A stretch of DNA of 64,000 nucleotides from Piromyces finnis. Lineage: Eukaryota; Neocallimastigomycota; Neocallimastigomycetes; Neocallimastigales; Neocallimastigaceae. Of this stretch, positions 1 to 11,635 are shown piece by piece. Both the position numbers and the translations under genes were made by a program. Position 1 is the first letter of the stretch. Each line of letters begins with the position of its first letter. The notes beneath the pieces are model-generated. The model had not been told where the DNA came from and searched no databases. It saw only the letters and a list, made by a program, of their open reading frames with translations. Where the stretch lies: contig MCFH01000023.1 in assembly GCA_002104945.1 (NCBI GenBank), positions 434,001 through 498,000 on the forward strand, given 5' to 3'.

Positions 1-134
1 GATATGTTATTATTACCAGATGAATTTAATGAACCATTATTAGTATTGTTTCCATTTGAGTTTGAATTCTGACGAGTGGAAGTATTATTTGAATAAAAAG
101 AATTTGACGAATGTGCATTTCTTTTTGAACCCAT
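1..134 (-). CDS. N-terminus of a Ser/Asn-rich protein, cut by the window edge
   Basis: Reading leftward from an ATG at 134-132 gives an open frame of 44 codons that runs off the window. It begins MGSKRNAHSSNSFYSNNTST and continues Asn/Ser-rich. The ATG lies at the edge of a long A/T-only spacer, as with the other gene starts here. The piece has no recognisable domain, and Ser/Asn-rich N-termini are common in this genome, so no function can be given. That it is coding rests on codon-like composition (GGT, CGT, TCC, CAG codons amid A/T-rich DNA) and the clear change in composition upstream of the ATG. Confidence 0.6.
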   Translation of the reverse strand, partial: MGSKRNAHSSNSFYSNNTSTRQNSNSNGNNTNNGSLNSSGNNNI

Positions 135-1915
135 TTTATTTGATATATACTAAGAACAAATAATATATATAAACGGAAAATTATAATTAGAAATTAATTT
201 AATTTACATCTATTTAACTTAAAAAACAATAATTAAATTATTCATAAGTATTATAAAAAAGTCATATTTAATTGAAAAAGAACTATATATATTATTTTAA
301 ATAAGTATATTCTTAAAAATGGGTAATTAATCACTTTGATGATAACGAAAATAAATACATTACCTTTTTTTTTATTACTTACCAATTATAAAAATTTACT
401 GAATATACCTGAATGTATTTTTCTTTAATTTATATTGCTTATTTTTATTAAATTTTACCAGAAAGAGCAAAAAACAATATATTGCTTGTATATTACGTAT
501 ATATTAATATGAAAAAATATTTATATATATTATAATTTAAAAAAGAAATATAAAATTCTTTTATAACTCTTTAATTCAAACTTTTAATTTAATAGAAATT
601 AAAGTATAAGAAAATAATAATAATAATTATATTAATGACTTTGTGCAATTTAATTATTTGGAATCTTGACTTCCAAAGGTATCAATAAAAAAAAACTATC
701 CAATAAATGTCAATAAAATAGCTATATTTGTTTTTATTATATTATTTATTTGTATTATTCAAGCTTTACTTTTATTATTATTTTTTGTTTTTTTTTTCTT
801 AGCCTTTTTTTTTTATCAATATTTTATTCTCTTAAATTCTTTATGTGTGTTTATGAAAATAATTTCAAAAAAGAATTAATAAAAAATAGTATAAAATAAA
901 AAATTTTACTTTTGAAGTTTTTTTTTTTTTTTATTATTATTATTATATTATAAATAATTATTTATTTAATATATATTATTAACTAGTATTTTTTATTTAT
1001 GATTTATGAACTAACAAAAAAAAATTTTATATAAAAAACAATATAACATTTTTAATATATTAAAATAAATAATTTTATATAATGAATTTTCATTTTACAA
1101 AAAAAAGTTTTATTAATTTATAAAGGATAATAAATTGAAACATATATAAAAATATATTCTTATATATAATAAAGATAATTATCTTAATTTAATTAATATT
1201 TAACTTTTTTATTTCAAGTTATATTTTCCATTAGCAATAAATATAATATTTAAATAGTATTACTGAATTAATAAAAAAGAGAAATAATATTATAATAAAT
1301 TATATTAATGTAAGGAATTAATAAAAAAGAGAAATAATAATTTAATAAATTATATTAATGTAAGGAATTAATAATTTCAATAAAAAACAATAATATTATT
1401 AATAAGAATAGTATATTTATTTATATATAAATCAATAAAATATTAGCAATTTATATATGCTAATTTTAACATTTGAAAATCAATTCTCTTTCATAGTAAA
1501 AATATTTATTATATATGTATATATTCTATAGAGTAATTTTAAGAAAATAGTATCAAATTACATAAGAATAAATTTTCTATATTTATTAAAATAAAAGGGG
1601 AAATAATAGCAATTTATAATAAATTAATATTCAATTAATGATTATAACTTGTATAAACACTATAATTTAATAAAAATAATTAACAATGAACTCTTAATTC
1701 AATTTTATTAACAAAATTTTCAAAAACAGTTTTATTGTTCCTATTTAAATATATTTTATATTATTTAAACTATCAAAATTTAAATACAATACCAAAAAGT
1801 CATAAACATTTATATATACTAATAATAAATAATAAAATTTTATAAAAATGGAAATATTGCTATTATTATAAAATTTCATCTATCTAAAAATATTTTTATT
1901 TCATAATTGTAATTT
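135..1915. other. A/T-rich spacer without a recognised gene
   Basis: The stretch is almost pure A/T with short homopolymers. I see no frame with mixed codons, no tRNA-like arms and no splice-bounded exons. It contains one 50-bp tandem repeat, listed separately. It probably holds the promoter of the gene leaving the left edge and the 3' flank of the candidate gene at 1916-2464. Confidence 0.6.
1265..1374. repeat. 50-bp tandem repeat, about 2.2 copies
   Basis: The segment starting gaattaataaaaaagagaaa occurs at 1265 and again at 1315, and a partial third copy starts at 1365. Both full copies end in tatattaatgtaag. They differ at only a few positions in the middle. Confidence 0.85.
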
Positions 1916-2464
1916 CTAGTTAAAACTAATGACAGGGTAATTTGGTATTGACTTTTGTGGTTCAATACCATAATGCATCATATCTTTAAGCAAATTGGTT
2001 AAAGAGGAAAGCTTTAATTTTCTTTCACTTCCATATATTGAATTTATTATTGTTGTTATTATTATTGGTATGATTTGGTTTTATATTTTTAAAAGAAGTA
2101 ATAATATGAATATACATTAATGGATTATTCTATAAGCAAAAAAAAAAAAAGAAAAAAGAAAAAAATTAAGAAAAATTTTAATACAAAAATACCTTTTATT
2201 TGAATCTTGTTTTTTCACTTTTTATTAAAGTTTTTAATATATTAAATATATTAAATATAAATGATGATATATTAATAATAGTTAGAAAACATTTTTATTC
2301 ACGAATTTTTATTATGTTTAATAAGTACAGTTTTTTTTATTAGTAATTAATGGTTCTTTTGATGATATTAATGAAGGTAAATTATGTGATTTAACAGAAT
2401 CAATAGCTTCTTCACTGTATATCTTTGGTTGTGAAGAGAATATTGTCTTTAAATTGTAATTCAT
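1916..2464 (-). pseudogene. Candidate small two-exon gene with a broken or unresolved frame
   Basis: Two coding-like blocks lie on the minus strand. Block 1 starts with ATG at 2464 (MNYNLKTIFSSQPKIYSEE) and runs about 45 codons to a possible GT donor at 2328-2327. Block 2 follows a good acceptor (T-tract then TATAG at about 2128). It opens NNPLMYIHIITSFKNIK, passes an Asn run and reaches a stop. In the next frame it continues as KLSSLTNLLKDMMHYGIEP and ends PNYPVISFN-TAG at 1916. Codons in the last part are well mixed, so it looks real. No splice combination I tried keeps all parts in one frame: a one-base shift near 2030 is needed, and the best donor gives a stop at the junction. It is a decayed gene, a sequencing indel, or an intron I have not found. 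I do not recognise the protein. Confidence 0.35.
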
Positions 2465-3592
2465 TATTATTTAATTTTTTTTTAAACTTGCTTAAGTAAA
2501 AAATAATTTTTCTTTTATTTAAGTTTGAAAATTTTTTTGTATTAGAAAAATAATATAAAATTTATTAATAAAAAAATAGGAAATTATTCATTTAAAAATT
2601 TCCGGTTTATTATTCTTATAATAGAATGAAAATTTGAAGAAAAGAATAAAAGAGAAAAATCATTATTTTTTTATTTACTTTAATTAGTACGACAAATAAA
2701 TCTAATTAATATATTTAAATTGTTAATTTACTAGAAAGGAATATAGTTTAAAAGAAATATAATAATAAACCAAATAACTTTTATCTATTCAATAATTTTA
2801 TTATTGATTTTTATTTCCTGTTATTTCTTCCTCATTTCAGTTTCTATTTATATTATTAAAGAAAATTAATATAATCACATAAGATAAATAAATATTTATG
2901 TCGATAAAAACTATATTATTCCAACTCAATCTTAATATTTTATTCTAACAAAATAATTTTTCTCTTATTATTTAATAATTATTATTAAATAAAGTATATA
3001 TAATTCATTTTTTTATAATAAAATTAAAAAATGCTTATAAATTAAATAAGATATAGTTTAATAATAACACTATTGATAAAAAACAATATATCTACAGTTA
3101 GCTTTATAGTTTATCTTTTTAAATATATAGTAAAAAAAAAAAAAACAATAATAAACAATTTTATATATAAAAAAACATTAATAAAACTCAATTTTAAATA
3201 ATATTTGAAATAATTTCAAAAAAATGTATAATTTAATTTAGAAATATCAAATCTATTAACTTTTAATAATATAAATTTACTTTTAAATCTATTGGTCAAT
3301 CATTATTTTATTTTTATATATTATTTTTTCCTTTTTTCTTTAATTGTTGTTTATTCCTTTATTTTAATATGAAAATATAAAAGAATAAAAAATTAATTAA
3401 AGTTTTTATATTTTTTTTATTTTTATTATTCAAATATAAAATGAAGTAATTATAATATATAACAATAATAATCCAACATATATAAATTAAAATGACGATA
3501 AGATATTCATTTTAATTTCTATAATCGAATTCATGTATTGATGACATTTTAAAAAACGTAACAGAAAAAAATTATATATAAATTAATTATTT
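2465..3592. other. A/T-rich spacer upstream of the RecQ gene
   Basis: Nothing but A/T-rich low-complexity sequence is visible. It probably holds the divergent promoters of the candidate gene ending at 2464 and of the helicase gene starting at 3593. No specific element can be named. Confidence 0.5.
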
Positions 3593-6500
3593 ATGAATGC
3601 AAAAGAAATTTTAAAAAAAATTTTCAAGTATGACTCTTTTCGAGATGGTCAAGAGCATATTATTAATTCAATTTTAAATGGTCAAGATGTATTGTCTATT
3701 ATGCCAACAGGTGGTGGAAAGTCAATATGTTATCAAATACCTTCATTAATGTTGGATGGAATTACTTATGTTATATCACCTTTAATTTCACTTATGCAAG
3801 ATCAAGTGAATGCATTAAAAGATTTAAAGATACAGGCATCTTGTATTAATTCAACTATTACAAAATCCGAAATTAATAAAATATATCAATCAATTAGAGA
3901 GGGTTTAACAAAAATTGTATATGTAGCACCCGAACGATTAGAAAATCAGGATTTCATTTGTTTTTCAAAAAATATTAATATATCAATGATAGCTATTGAT
4001 GAGGCTCATTGTATATCTCGATGGGGACAAGATTTTAGACCAAGTTATCTTAATATATTAGGTTTTATAAATACATTATCAAAACGTCCAATTATAAGTT
4101 GCTTTACAGCAACAGCAACAGAAGAAGTTAAAAGTGATATCATTGCTATTCTGAAACTTGACAACCCAGAAATTATTATCACTGGATATGATCGAAAAAA
4201 TTTGTATTATAAGGTTGAGCATATTGGAAAAAAGGTAAAAAAAATTGAATATATTGTTGACTTTTTAAAAAGTCACCCAAATGATAGTGGCATTATATAT
4301 TGTTTAACAAGAACAGATGTTGATGAATTAATGAATACATTAAATAAAAAAGATTTTTCGATTACAAAGTATCATGCAGGAATGGAAAACTCCGTAAGAA
4401 AACAAAATCAAGAAAAATTTACTAATGATGAAAATCGTATTATTGTTGCAACAAGTGCATTTGGCATGGGTATTGATAAACCCAATGTCAGATTCGTTAT
4501 CCATTATAATATACCTAAAACCATAGAGGACTATTATCAAGAATCAGGAAGAGCTGGTAGAGATGGAAAACCAGCCATATGTATATTATTTTATTCTTCT
4601 AGTGATTCATATAAAAATCAATATTTGATTTCAAAAAATCAAAATTTCCCTGATATTACATATAAAGATTTAACAAGACTTCAAAAAATGGAACACTATG
4701 GTGAAATAAAAGGTTGTCTTAGAAATTATATATTAGAATATTTCGGAGAAAAAAAAACAATACCATGCAATAATTGTGGTAATTGTGATCAAACTTACAT
4801 AAAAATTGATAAAACCGAAGATGCTAAATTGGTGATTAAATGTGTAGAGGAAATTAATAATAGCTATGGTATATCAACTATTATTAGTATTTTGAGGGGA
4901 TCACAAACATCAAAAATTAAAAAAAATAATTTACATTGCTGTAAATGTTTTGGTGCACTGAAGAGTCTTACAGATAATGATATACGGATGGTTATTGATC
5001 AGTTACTTGAAGATAACTATTTATTAAAAGTAAATAAAGTCATTAGTAATGGAAAAATGGTTACAACAATAGCATTAGGTGATAATTCGCCAATTAAGGA
5101 AGGAGATCATGTATATGTAAAAATGATTGAAAAAGAAAAACATGAAACTATCGAGGCCATTATTTATAAGCGAAGATTACTTCATGCATCAAATAATCAA
5201 TCTAAATCAAACCTAGAAAAGATTTTACCTGATAATTCAAATGATGTATTAAAAAGTTCCTATGAATCATATGTATTAAATAATACAGCTAATTCAAATG
5301 ACTCTGTAGTAAATCAATATGAATCAAATTTATTTAATAATTTAATAAACTTCAGTAATAGGTTTATCATTGAAATTAGAAAACTTCAATCTCTATGTGA
5401 AATTCAGAATAATGCAAATCAAATAGAGGATCAAAGTGGTAATATTAGATCTCAGTCTTTTCTTTCAGAAAGAAGTTTAATAATTGATGATAAAAATGAG
5501 ATAAATGAAGATTTAATTAAAAAACAAATAAATGATGAAGATGAATTAACATTGTCTACACCATCATCATTCGAAAAAAATAAAATAATAAAGTTTTCTA
5601 ATATTGAAAAGTTAATAGACATGAAACAAAATTTGTTAAAAGAACTTGCAGACTTACGTATTGAAATTGCAAAAAAAGAACAAATATCACCAAATGATAT
5701 TATTAGTAATAATTCTCTTATAGAAATGTGTATGAAACAGCCTGAAACTGAAAAACAATTATTGTTATTATTAGAGATTGATCAGCATAAATTTAAAAAC
5801 TATGGTTGTCAGTTTTTAAATATAATTAATAAATACAATTCTGTACGAATTGATTTAATAAAAAGTATCAATAATGATATCAATAAATATGATGAAATAT
5901 ATCTTCCTGAGGATATAAAAAAATTAGAAGATAAAGGAAAAAATGATGAATTTATTAAAGAAAAATTCAATATTTCTAATATTTCTGAAAAAAAAGATTT
6001 AAATATAGGATTATTGAATAAGGAAGAAGGAATTAAAATGAAAGATGAGAAAACATCTACATCAATGATCCAATTAGAGCAATGTAAAAATAATTTACTC
6101 CTTAATAACAATAGTAACATTATAAAAAAAAATACATTTGATGAAATATATTCAGATCAAAATTCTGAGAAAGCAGATAATAGTCAATTGTACAATAAAA
6201 AAATCAATGAAAATGAAAGTCTTAAAAAACTCACAAAAAATAATACTTCGAAAATGTATGAAAATAAAATTATGATAATAGATAATGATTTAAAATGCAA
6301 TGAGTCAAATAATGATAATAATGATTTTCAAATACGTAGTAATTTTAATAAAAAAGATTTTCAAACTTCAATAGAATACAAAAACAATTATATTAATATT
6401 GAAGAAAACACTAAAAGAAAAAGAACTGAAAATGTCCAATCACTAAACATAGAAAGTGAAATGGAGAAAATTGATTTATATAAAAGAAGACGATTGGAAT

Positions 6501-7579
6501 ATATTGAAAAAATAAGTAATTATCATTCTATTGAACGTAATTTGATGAAAAAATTGAAAGAGCTTCGTTCAGAAATTGCAAGTGAAGAAAACGAAGAAAA
6601 TTATTATAATATATTTGATGATTTAACATTAATTGAGTTATGTAAACGACTTCCTCAAAATGATGAAGAATTTTTAATGATATCAAATGTAAATGATTAT
6701 AAACTAAAAAAATATGGTTATAGATTTTTAGAAGTAATTAGAGAATATAATTCAATAGTTAAGGATGAAATGAATTCATTAATAAAAAATATGGAAGATG
6801 AAAGAGTAAACGATAAATCTTTTTTACAGGCAGATAAAAATATTGTAAATGAAAATAATAATATAAGTAATGTCATAAACAATAACCAAAATACAATTCA
6901 AATATATAAAAATAATGAATTTTTAAACCCTTCAAATATTAACTTTAATAATAATACTTCTCATAATAATAATATTAATAATGAAGAGGGTGATAATGAT
7001 GATAAAATTGTTAACAATGACATTAATAACAAAAAAAATGAAAATGGCAATGGTAGTATTAATAATATAGAAAATGAGAATAATAAAAAGGAAATTTTAA
7101 TTATTGATAATAATAGTAATAAAATAGTTACTGATGAAAATACAGGCGTTAGCATTGGTAATAAAAAAATTGACTATAACAAAGCCATTATAAATAGAGA
7201 AGAGAATAGTAAAAACAGCATTATTGTTAATAACAATAGCAATAATAACAACAATAACGACAATAATAAAATTAATATTGTAAATAAAACAACCATTACA
7301 AATAAGGACAAGTTTAACCTCTTTAAAAAGTTGAAGGAATTAAGAGATAAAATTGCAGATGAAGAAACAGTAAGACCTAATGAAATATTTAGTGATAAAA
7401 TACTTCTTGAAATATGTAAAAAATTACCAACAATTAAAGAAAATTTAAATAAAATAGACGGAATTGATTATTACATAATTAATGAATATGGATCCCAGGT
7501 TATTAAATTAATAATAGAATTCATAGAAAATAATAATAATAATGAAGAAAAACTCAAACATCATCATAAATTTTTATAG
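3593..7579 (+). CDS. RecQ-family DNA helicase with three HRDC domains
   Basis: A single-exon protein of 1328 aa. It should unwind DNA 3' to 5' with ATP in repair and recombination. Helicase motifs are complete: MPTGGGKSICYQIP (residues about 39-52), DEAHCISRWGQDFRPSY, SCFTATATEE and QESGRAGRDG. The RecQ zinc site is C375, C392, C395, C398. A winged-helix RQC region follows (about 410-500, YGISTIISILRGS). Three HRDC domains then lie near 681-751, 982-1053 and 1243-1313; each has an L-R-x-x-I-A-x-x-E helix followed by an LIEMC/LIELC/LLEICK segment. They are separated by long Asn/Lys/Ile-rich linkers that are probably disordered. The core resembles bacterial (Clostridia-type) RecQ more than BLM or Sgs1. 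The gene has no intron, unlike most neighbours, which fits acquisition from bacteria followed by growth of Asn-rich linkers. Most bacterial RecQ proteins are about 600 aa, so this one is doubled in length. The start at 3593 lies just upstream of the helicase domain. Confidence 0.95.
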   Translation: MNAKEILKKIFKYDSFRDGQEHIINSILNGQDVLSIMPTGGGKSICYQIPSLMLDGITYVISPLISLMQDQVNALKDLKIQASCINSTITKSEINKIYQSIREGLTKIVYVAPERLENQDFICFSKNINISMIAIDEAHCISRWGQDFRPSYLNILGFINTLSKRPIISCFTATATEEVKSDIIAILKLDNPEIIITGYDRKNLYYKVEHIGKKVKKIEYIVDFLKSHPNDSGIIYCLTRTDVDELMNTLNKKDFSITKYHAGMENSVRKQNQEKFTNDENRIIVATSAFGMGIDKPNVRFVIHYNIPKTIEDYYQESGRAGRDGKPAICILFYSSSDSYKNQYLISKNQNFPDITYKDLTRLQKMEHYGEIKGCLRNYILEYFGEKKTIPCNNCGNCDQTYIKIDKTEDAKLVIKCVEEINNSYGISTIISILRGSQTSKIKKNNLHCCKCFGALKSLTDNDIRMVIDQLLEDNYLLKVNKVISNGKMVTTIALGDNSPIKEGDHVYVKMIEKEKHETIEAIIYKRRLLHASNNQSKSNLEKILPDNSNDVLKSSYESYVLNNTANSNDSVVNQYESNLFNNLINFSNRFIIEIRKLQSLCEIQNNANQIEDQSGNIRSQSFLSERSLIIDDKNEINEDLIKKQINDEDELTLSTPSSFEKNKIIKFSNIEKLIDMKQNLLKELADLRIEIAKKEQISPNDIISNNSLIEMCMKQPETEKQLLLLLEIDQHKFKNYGCQFLNIINKYNSVRIDLIKSINNDINKYDEIYLPEDIKKLEDKGKNDEFIKEKFNISNISEKKDLNIGLLNKEEGIKMKDEKTSTSMIQLEQCKNNLLLNNNSNIIKKNTFDEIYSDQNSEKADNSQLYNKKINENESLKKLTKNNTSKMYENKIMIIDNDLKCNESNNDNNDFQIRSNFNKKDFQTSIEYKNNYINIEENTKRKRTENVQSLNIESEMEKIDLYKRRRLEYIEKISNYHSIERNLMKKLKELRSEIASEENEENYYNIFDDLTLIELCKRLPQNDEEFLMISNVNDYKLKKYGYRFLEVIREYNSIVKDEMNSLIKNMEDERVNDKSFLQADKNIVNENNNISNVINNNQNTIQIYKNNEFLNPSNINFNNNTSHNNNINNEEGDNDDKIVNNDINNKKNENGNGSINNIENENNKKEILIIDNNSNKIVTDENTGVSIGNKKIDYNKAIINREENSKNSIIVNNNSNNNNNNDNNKINIVNKTTITNKDKFNLFKKLKELRDKIADEETVRPNEIFSDKILLEICKKLPTIKENLNKIDGIDYYIINEYGSQVIKLIIEFIENNNNNEEKLKHHHKFL

Positions 7580-8607
7580 ATTATTTTTAAATTTGAAATT
7601 GTAACTATTTTTAAATTTTTATATATTATGTAAATAAAATAATATTTATATTGATAATTTATTAGATTTCAAAAATAAAAATTCAATTTTTTTTTTTTTT
7701 TAAAAACATATAAAAGAGAAATAATCGAAAATAATATTGAAAGGATAACAAAAATTACTATCTTTTAACTATTTTCTATACTTAAATTTGATAAAGAAAA
7801 TTTATATAAAGTCTATGTAAAAAGTATTTAACTATTTAAAAGTGAAAGTTTTTTTTTTTTTTTTTTAATAAACACTTCATTTAATATCAAAAACTTTTTT
7901 ATTAATATAAGGAATTCTTTTATAATATTAATTATCAAAAATAAATTATTATTTCAAAATTTTAAATATATAAATGATTATATATATATATTCAAAAATC
8001 AAAAATTAATTAAAAAGAAAAATAGCTTAATAGCTTAGTAATTAAGTTAATCATTTTTTTAAATTAAATATAAATTAATCCTTTTATATAATTATTTAAT
8101 GAATTTTAATATTATTTCATATATTGAATTATAAATTTCAAAATTCTGTTTAAAATATCACATTCACATTTAAATAAATAAGTGAATTGAATTATAAAAT
8201 TATGAATAAAAAATAAATCTAAAATAGTTATTTTAATTTATTAAATAAATATATAATAATAACTAATAATAATAAAACATTAATTTTATTTTGAGACATA
8301 ATAAAATCATTTAGAAATTCATTATCCTAATTTTGATATTTAAAATTATAAATATATAATACATATAAATATAATTTGTACCTAAAATAACATTTACATA
8401 AAAATCAATTTTACATGTTAAAATTAAAATAATAAATTTAATTATTTTATTAATATAAAGTATATTTAAATTTCAGATCAATAGTTATATAATTCAAAAT
8501 TTGTCTTTAATAATTTTAAGTATAAATTTCGTAGCTTATTTTTCTAACAATTGCATTTATATTCAATTATATTTTAATTTTCATATTATCACATATTTAA
8601 ATACACA
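7580..8607. other. A/T-rich spacer between the helicase and F-box genes
   Basis: I see only A/T-rich low-complexity sequence with T-tracts near 7690 and 7850. No supported coding or RNA feature. Confidence 0.55.
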
Positions 8608-10685
8608 ATGGACGAAGAAAAGATTTCTTTACAGGATGATTTATTAGCACAATGTTTAGAAGCAATGAGTACTTTATCAGCAGATAAAATAACCCCTGAA
8701 ATTGATATGGCAATAGCAAAAGTAGAAAAATATATTGGTCATACGGCAGAAAAAAAAAAAAGTAAGCTATTAAAATATCTATAGATTTCATATATAGTTT
8801 TTATTTTATATTTTTTTATAATAATATTTTCTTTTTTTTTTTCCTTTTTTTTTATTTTTCTAAATATATTGATTTTATTTTAAATATTTAAATAAATAAA
8901 TGGTTAATACATTTTAAAATTTATTGAAATTATATATTTGGAATTACCAATAAATTATTAAATTATATAAAAATATTAATTATAACAACAACAACAACAA
9001 CAAATATATATATACATATGAATAGAGGAAAAAGAAGAAAAACAATTCAATCCAAGAAATTTACCATCACATATATTACAAAAAATTTTATTTTTTTTAC
9101 CAAAGGAAGATATTTTATCTTTTGCATTAGTTTGTAGAGAATGGTCACCTGCAGCACTTACTTATTTATTAAGACAACATCCATTTAGAAGTGATAAGGA
9201 ACTTCTTTGGTTTATTGTTAGTAAAAGTAATTCAGATACTTTCATTTCTAAACAATATCAAGGACTTCTAACAGAACTCGATCTAACAGCTGCTCATTCA
9301 TTATATTATGATCTTGGAGTTATGGGTACTGTAGAATGTCAATATGAAAACCCATTAACTTCACTTTTAGATTTACAATTAGAAGCTTTAGCGAAAGGAA
9401 GTAATTTATATTGCTTAAAGGTAATATAATGTTATCTTTTTTTTAAAAAAAAAAAAATTCCTATTAATATTAAAAAAAAATATATATATATAGTTTTTAA
9501 AATATTATATTATATTTATTATTAATTTTTTATTTAAATGTACATTTTACATACATATCAATAATAATAATAATAATAATAACAAAAAAGTTTGATAATA
9601 TACCATTAAGTACCCTTGTCAGAGTTGTAGCTAATTGTCCAAAATTAAGAATTTTGCATGCAAATAAAATTCATAGAATTACTTCAAAAGAAGCTCATTA
9701 TTTATCAACACTCCATTTAGCTTTAACCGAATTAAAGTTTGGATTTTGTTTAAGAAATTTTCAAATTAATGCAGATGAATGGTGGTGGTGTAATTCTAGT
9801 GAGTCTTTAGAACAATTTACAGCCGAATTTTTCAAAAGTATAGGAAAAACCTTACGTGTATTAAGAATTACTGATGGTGTTGAATTAACTGGTAATGTAG
9901 TTAAAGCAATTACTAAAGGTTGTCATGAACTAGAATTTTTAGATTTATCTAAGGCCGGTTTAACATTCTTAGATAATGAAGAATTAATTCGTTTATTTAT
10001 GGGACTTAAAAATCTTAAAACTATATGGATTCGCCCAACTGAACTTAAAATTGTTGGTTTGGCTATCGCTGAAATTACTAGAAATACACCAGGATTAGAA
10101 CATATTTGGTTTGAAGGTGAATCTAGACATAGTTCTGAAGCCTTCCGTGCTATTGTAAATAATTGTAAAAATCTTAGAACTTTACTTATCCGTCGTATTT
10201 TAAGATCAATTAATATGACCGATATTTTAAATGGTTTTGAAAAACTTAATAAATTAGAAGCCCTTGATTTAGAAACTATCGCTACAGATGAATTAGTTGA
10301 ACGTGTTACCAAAAGTTGTCCAAATCTTCGTCAATTAAATATCGGTAATTCCGATAATGTTACTGATGATGTTATTGAAAAAATATATGAAAATTGTAGT
10401 AAATTAGAATGTATTGGTTTGTCAGGATGTAAACATATTACACAAAAATCATATGACTACCTTTGTAAAATGATGCCACAAGTTCGTGTAGTATCATCCC
10501 CTGTTGAATTTACTTCCACTCAATGGATGTATACCATTAATTCTCAAAACATCGATCAATATAGAAATGAACAGTTATACTCTGGTTATAGTTCAAAAGT
10601 TATTAAATATAACAGTCGTCATTTCAGATTCTATATGAATACTGAAAGTTCTAATTATGCATTATCATCCGCCTTGTTAAAATAA
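8608..10685 (+). CDS. F-box/leucine-rich-repeat protein (probable SCF substrate receptor)
   Basis: Three exons: 8608-8761, 9026-9420, 9591-10685; 547 aa. Phases join cleanly (1, then 0). Exon 1 is a short acidic N-terminus starting MDEEKISLQDDLLAQC. Exon 2 holds an F-box at about residues 59-100 (NLPSHILQKILFFLPKEDIL, then FALVCREWSPAAL). Exon 3 carries leucine-rich repeats of the cysteine-containing type to about residue 490, for example LRQLNIGNSDNVTDDVIEKI and LECIGLSGCKHITQKSYDYL. F-box proteins of this design bind Skp1 through the F-box and present substrates to a cullin-1 ubiquitin ligase; the substrate cannot be told from sequence. Intron 1 contains an (AAC)n run near 8984 and intron 2 an (AAT)n run just before an AAAAAAG acceptor. 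The exon 3 acceptor lacks a T-tract, but the join restores the LRR frame. Confidence 0.88.
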
Positions 10686-11635
10686 TGATTAAATTTTATT
10701 ATAAATTCAATTACATCATCTATTATTAACTATATTAATATTAATTATTATAATAATAATTAATAAAAAATAATAAACTAGTAATATAATAATATTTATA
10801 ATTATAGTAAATAATTAATAGTACTATTGTTATAAAATAAACCATTAATAAGTAAATAAAAATAAATGATATTTTAAGAAATAATAAAAAATCACACAAT
10901 AAGAAAATAACAATAATTTAAATATATAAAGGGTTTAGTTTTCATTTAATATAATAATAATCTTATTCAATGAATGAAAAGTATTGAATAATATTCAAAA
11001 ATTAGTTTTATAAAATATTCAAAGAAACACTCTTTCTCATATATTTCTGTAAAAGTATATTAAATAAGTTGTCCTTATTTATAAGTGCTTTTATAATTAA
11101 TTTAAAAAATTATAAAATATTGTTTTCAAAATTTGTATAATCTTTTTTGAAATATTATTTTTGATTTATTTTTATATTGTATTAAATATATATAAAATAA
11201 TACTAATAATAATTGAATAATTTATTAAGAAATAAACATTTAAAATTATATAATGAAATAGTTGAATATATGATTTTGAATGTATAAATAGTTATTATTT
11301 ATATATGGAAATGTTTAATTAAGAATATTGGAATATACTATATTTCTTTTCTCGAAAAGGTATTTTTATTATACAATTAAAATTTATTTGGCATTTAATT
11401 ATTATTTCATTTTTTCTGATTCTTTCTCTATTACTATTTTTTATTAATATAATACATTGCTTATTTCTTCTTGTATTATTTATATATTTATATAACATAT
11501 TTGATATAGATAATATTATCGTTATCTCTCATTTTTTCTTTCTTTCTTTTTTTTTTCTTTTTTCTTTTTTTTTTTTTTTTTTTTTTTTTGCTTCCTTCCT
11601 TCTTTTTTTTTTTAAAAAAAAAAAAATTTATATTT
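10686..11635. other. A/T-rich spacer between convergent genes
   Basis: This lies between the 3' ends of the F-box gene and the minus-strand transporter. It is A/T-rich, with a long T/C tract at about 11535-11620 immediately 3' of the transporter stop. No gene is visible. It must hold both 3' UTRs and poly(A) signals, which cannot be singled out in this composition. Confidence 0.55.
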
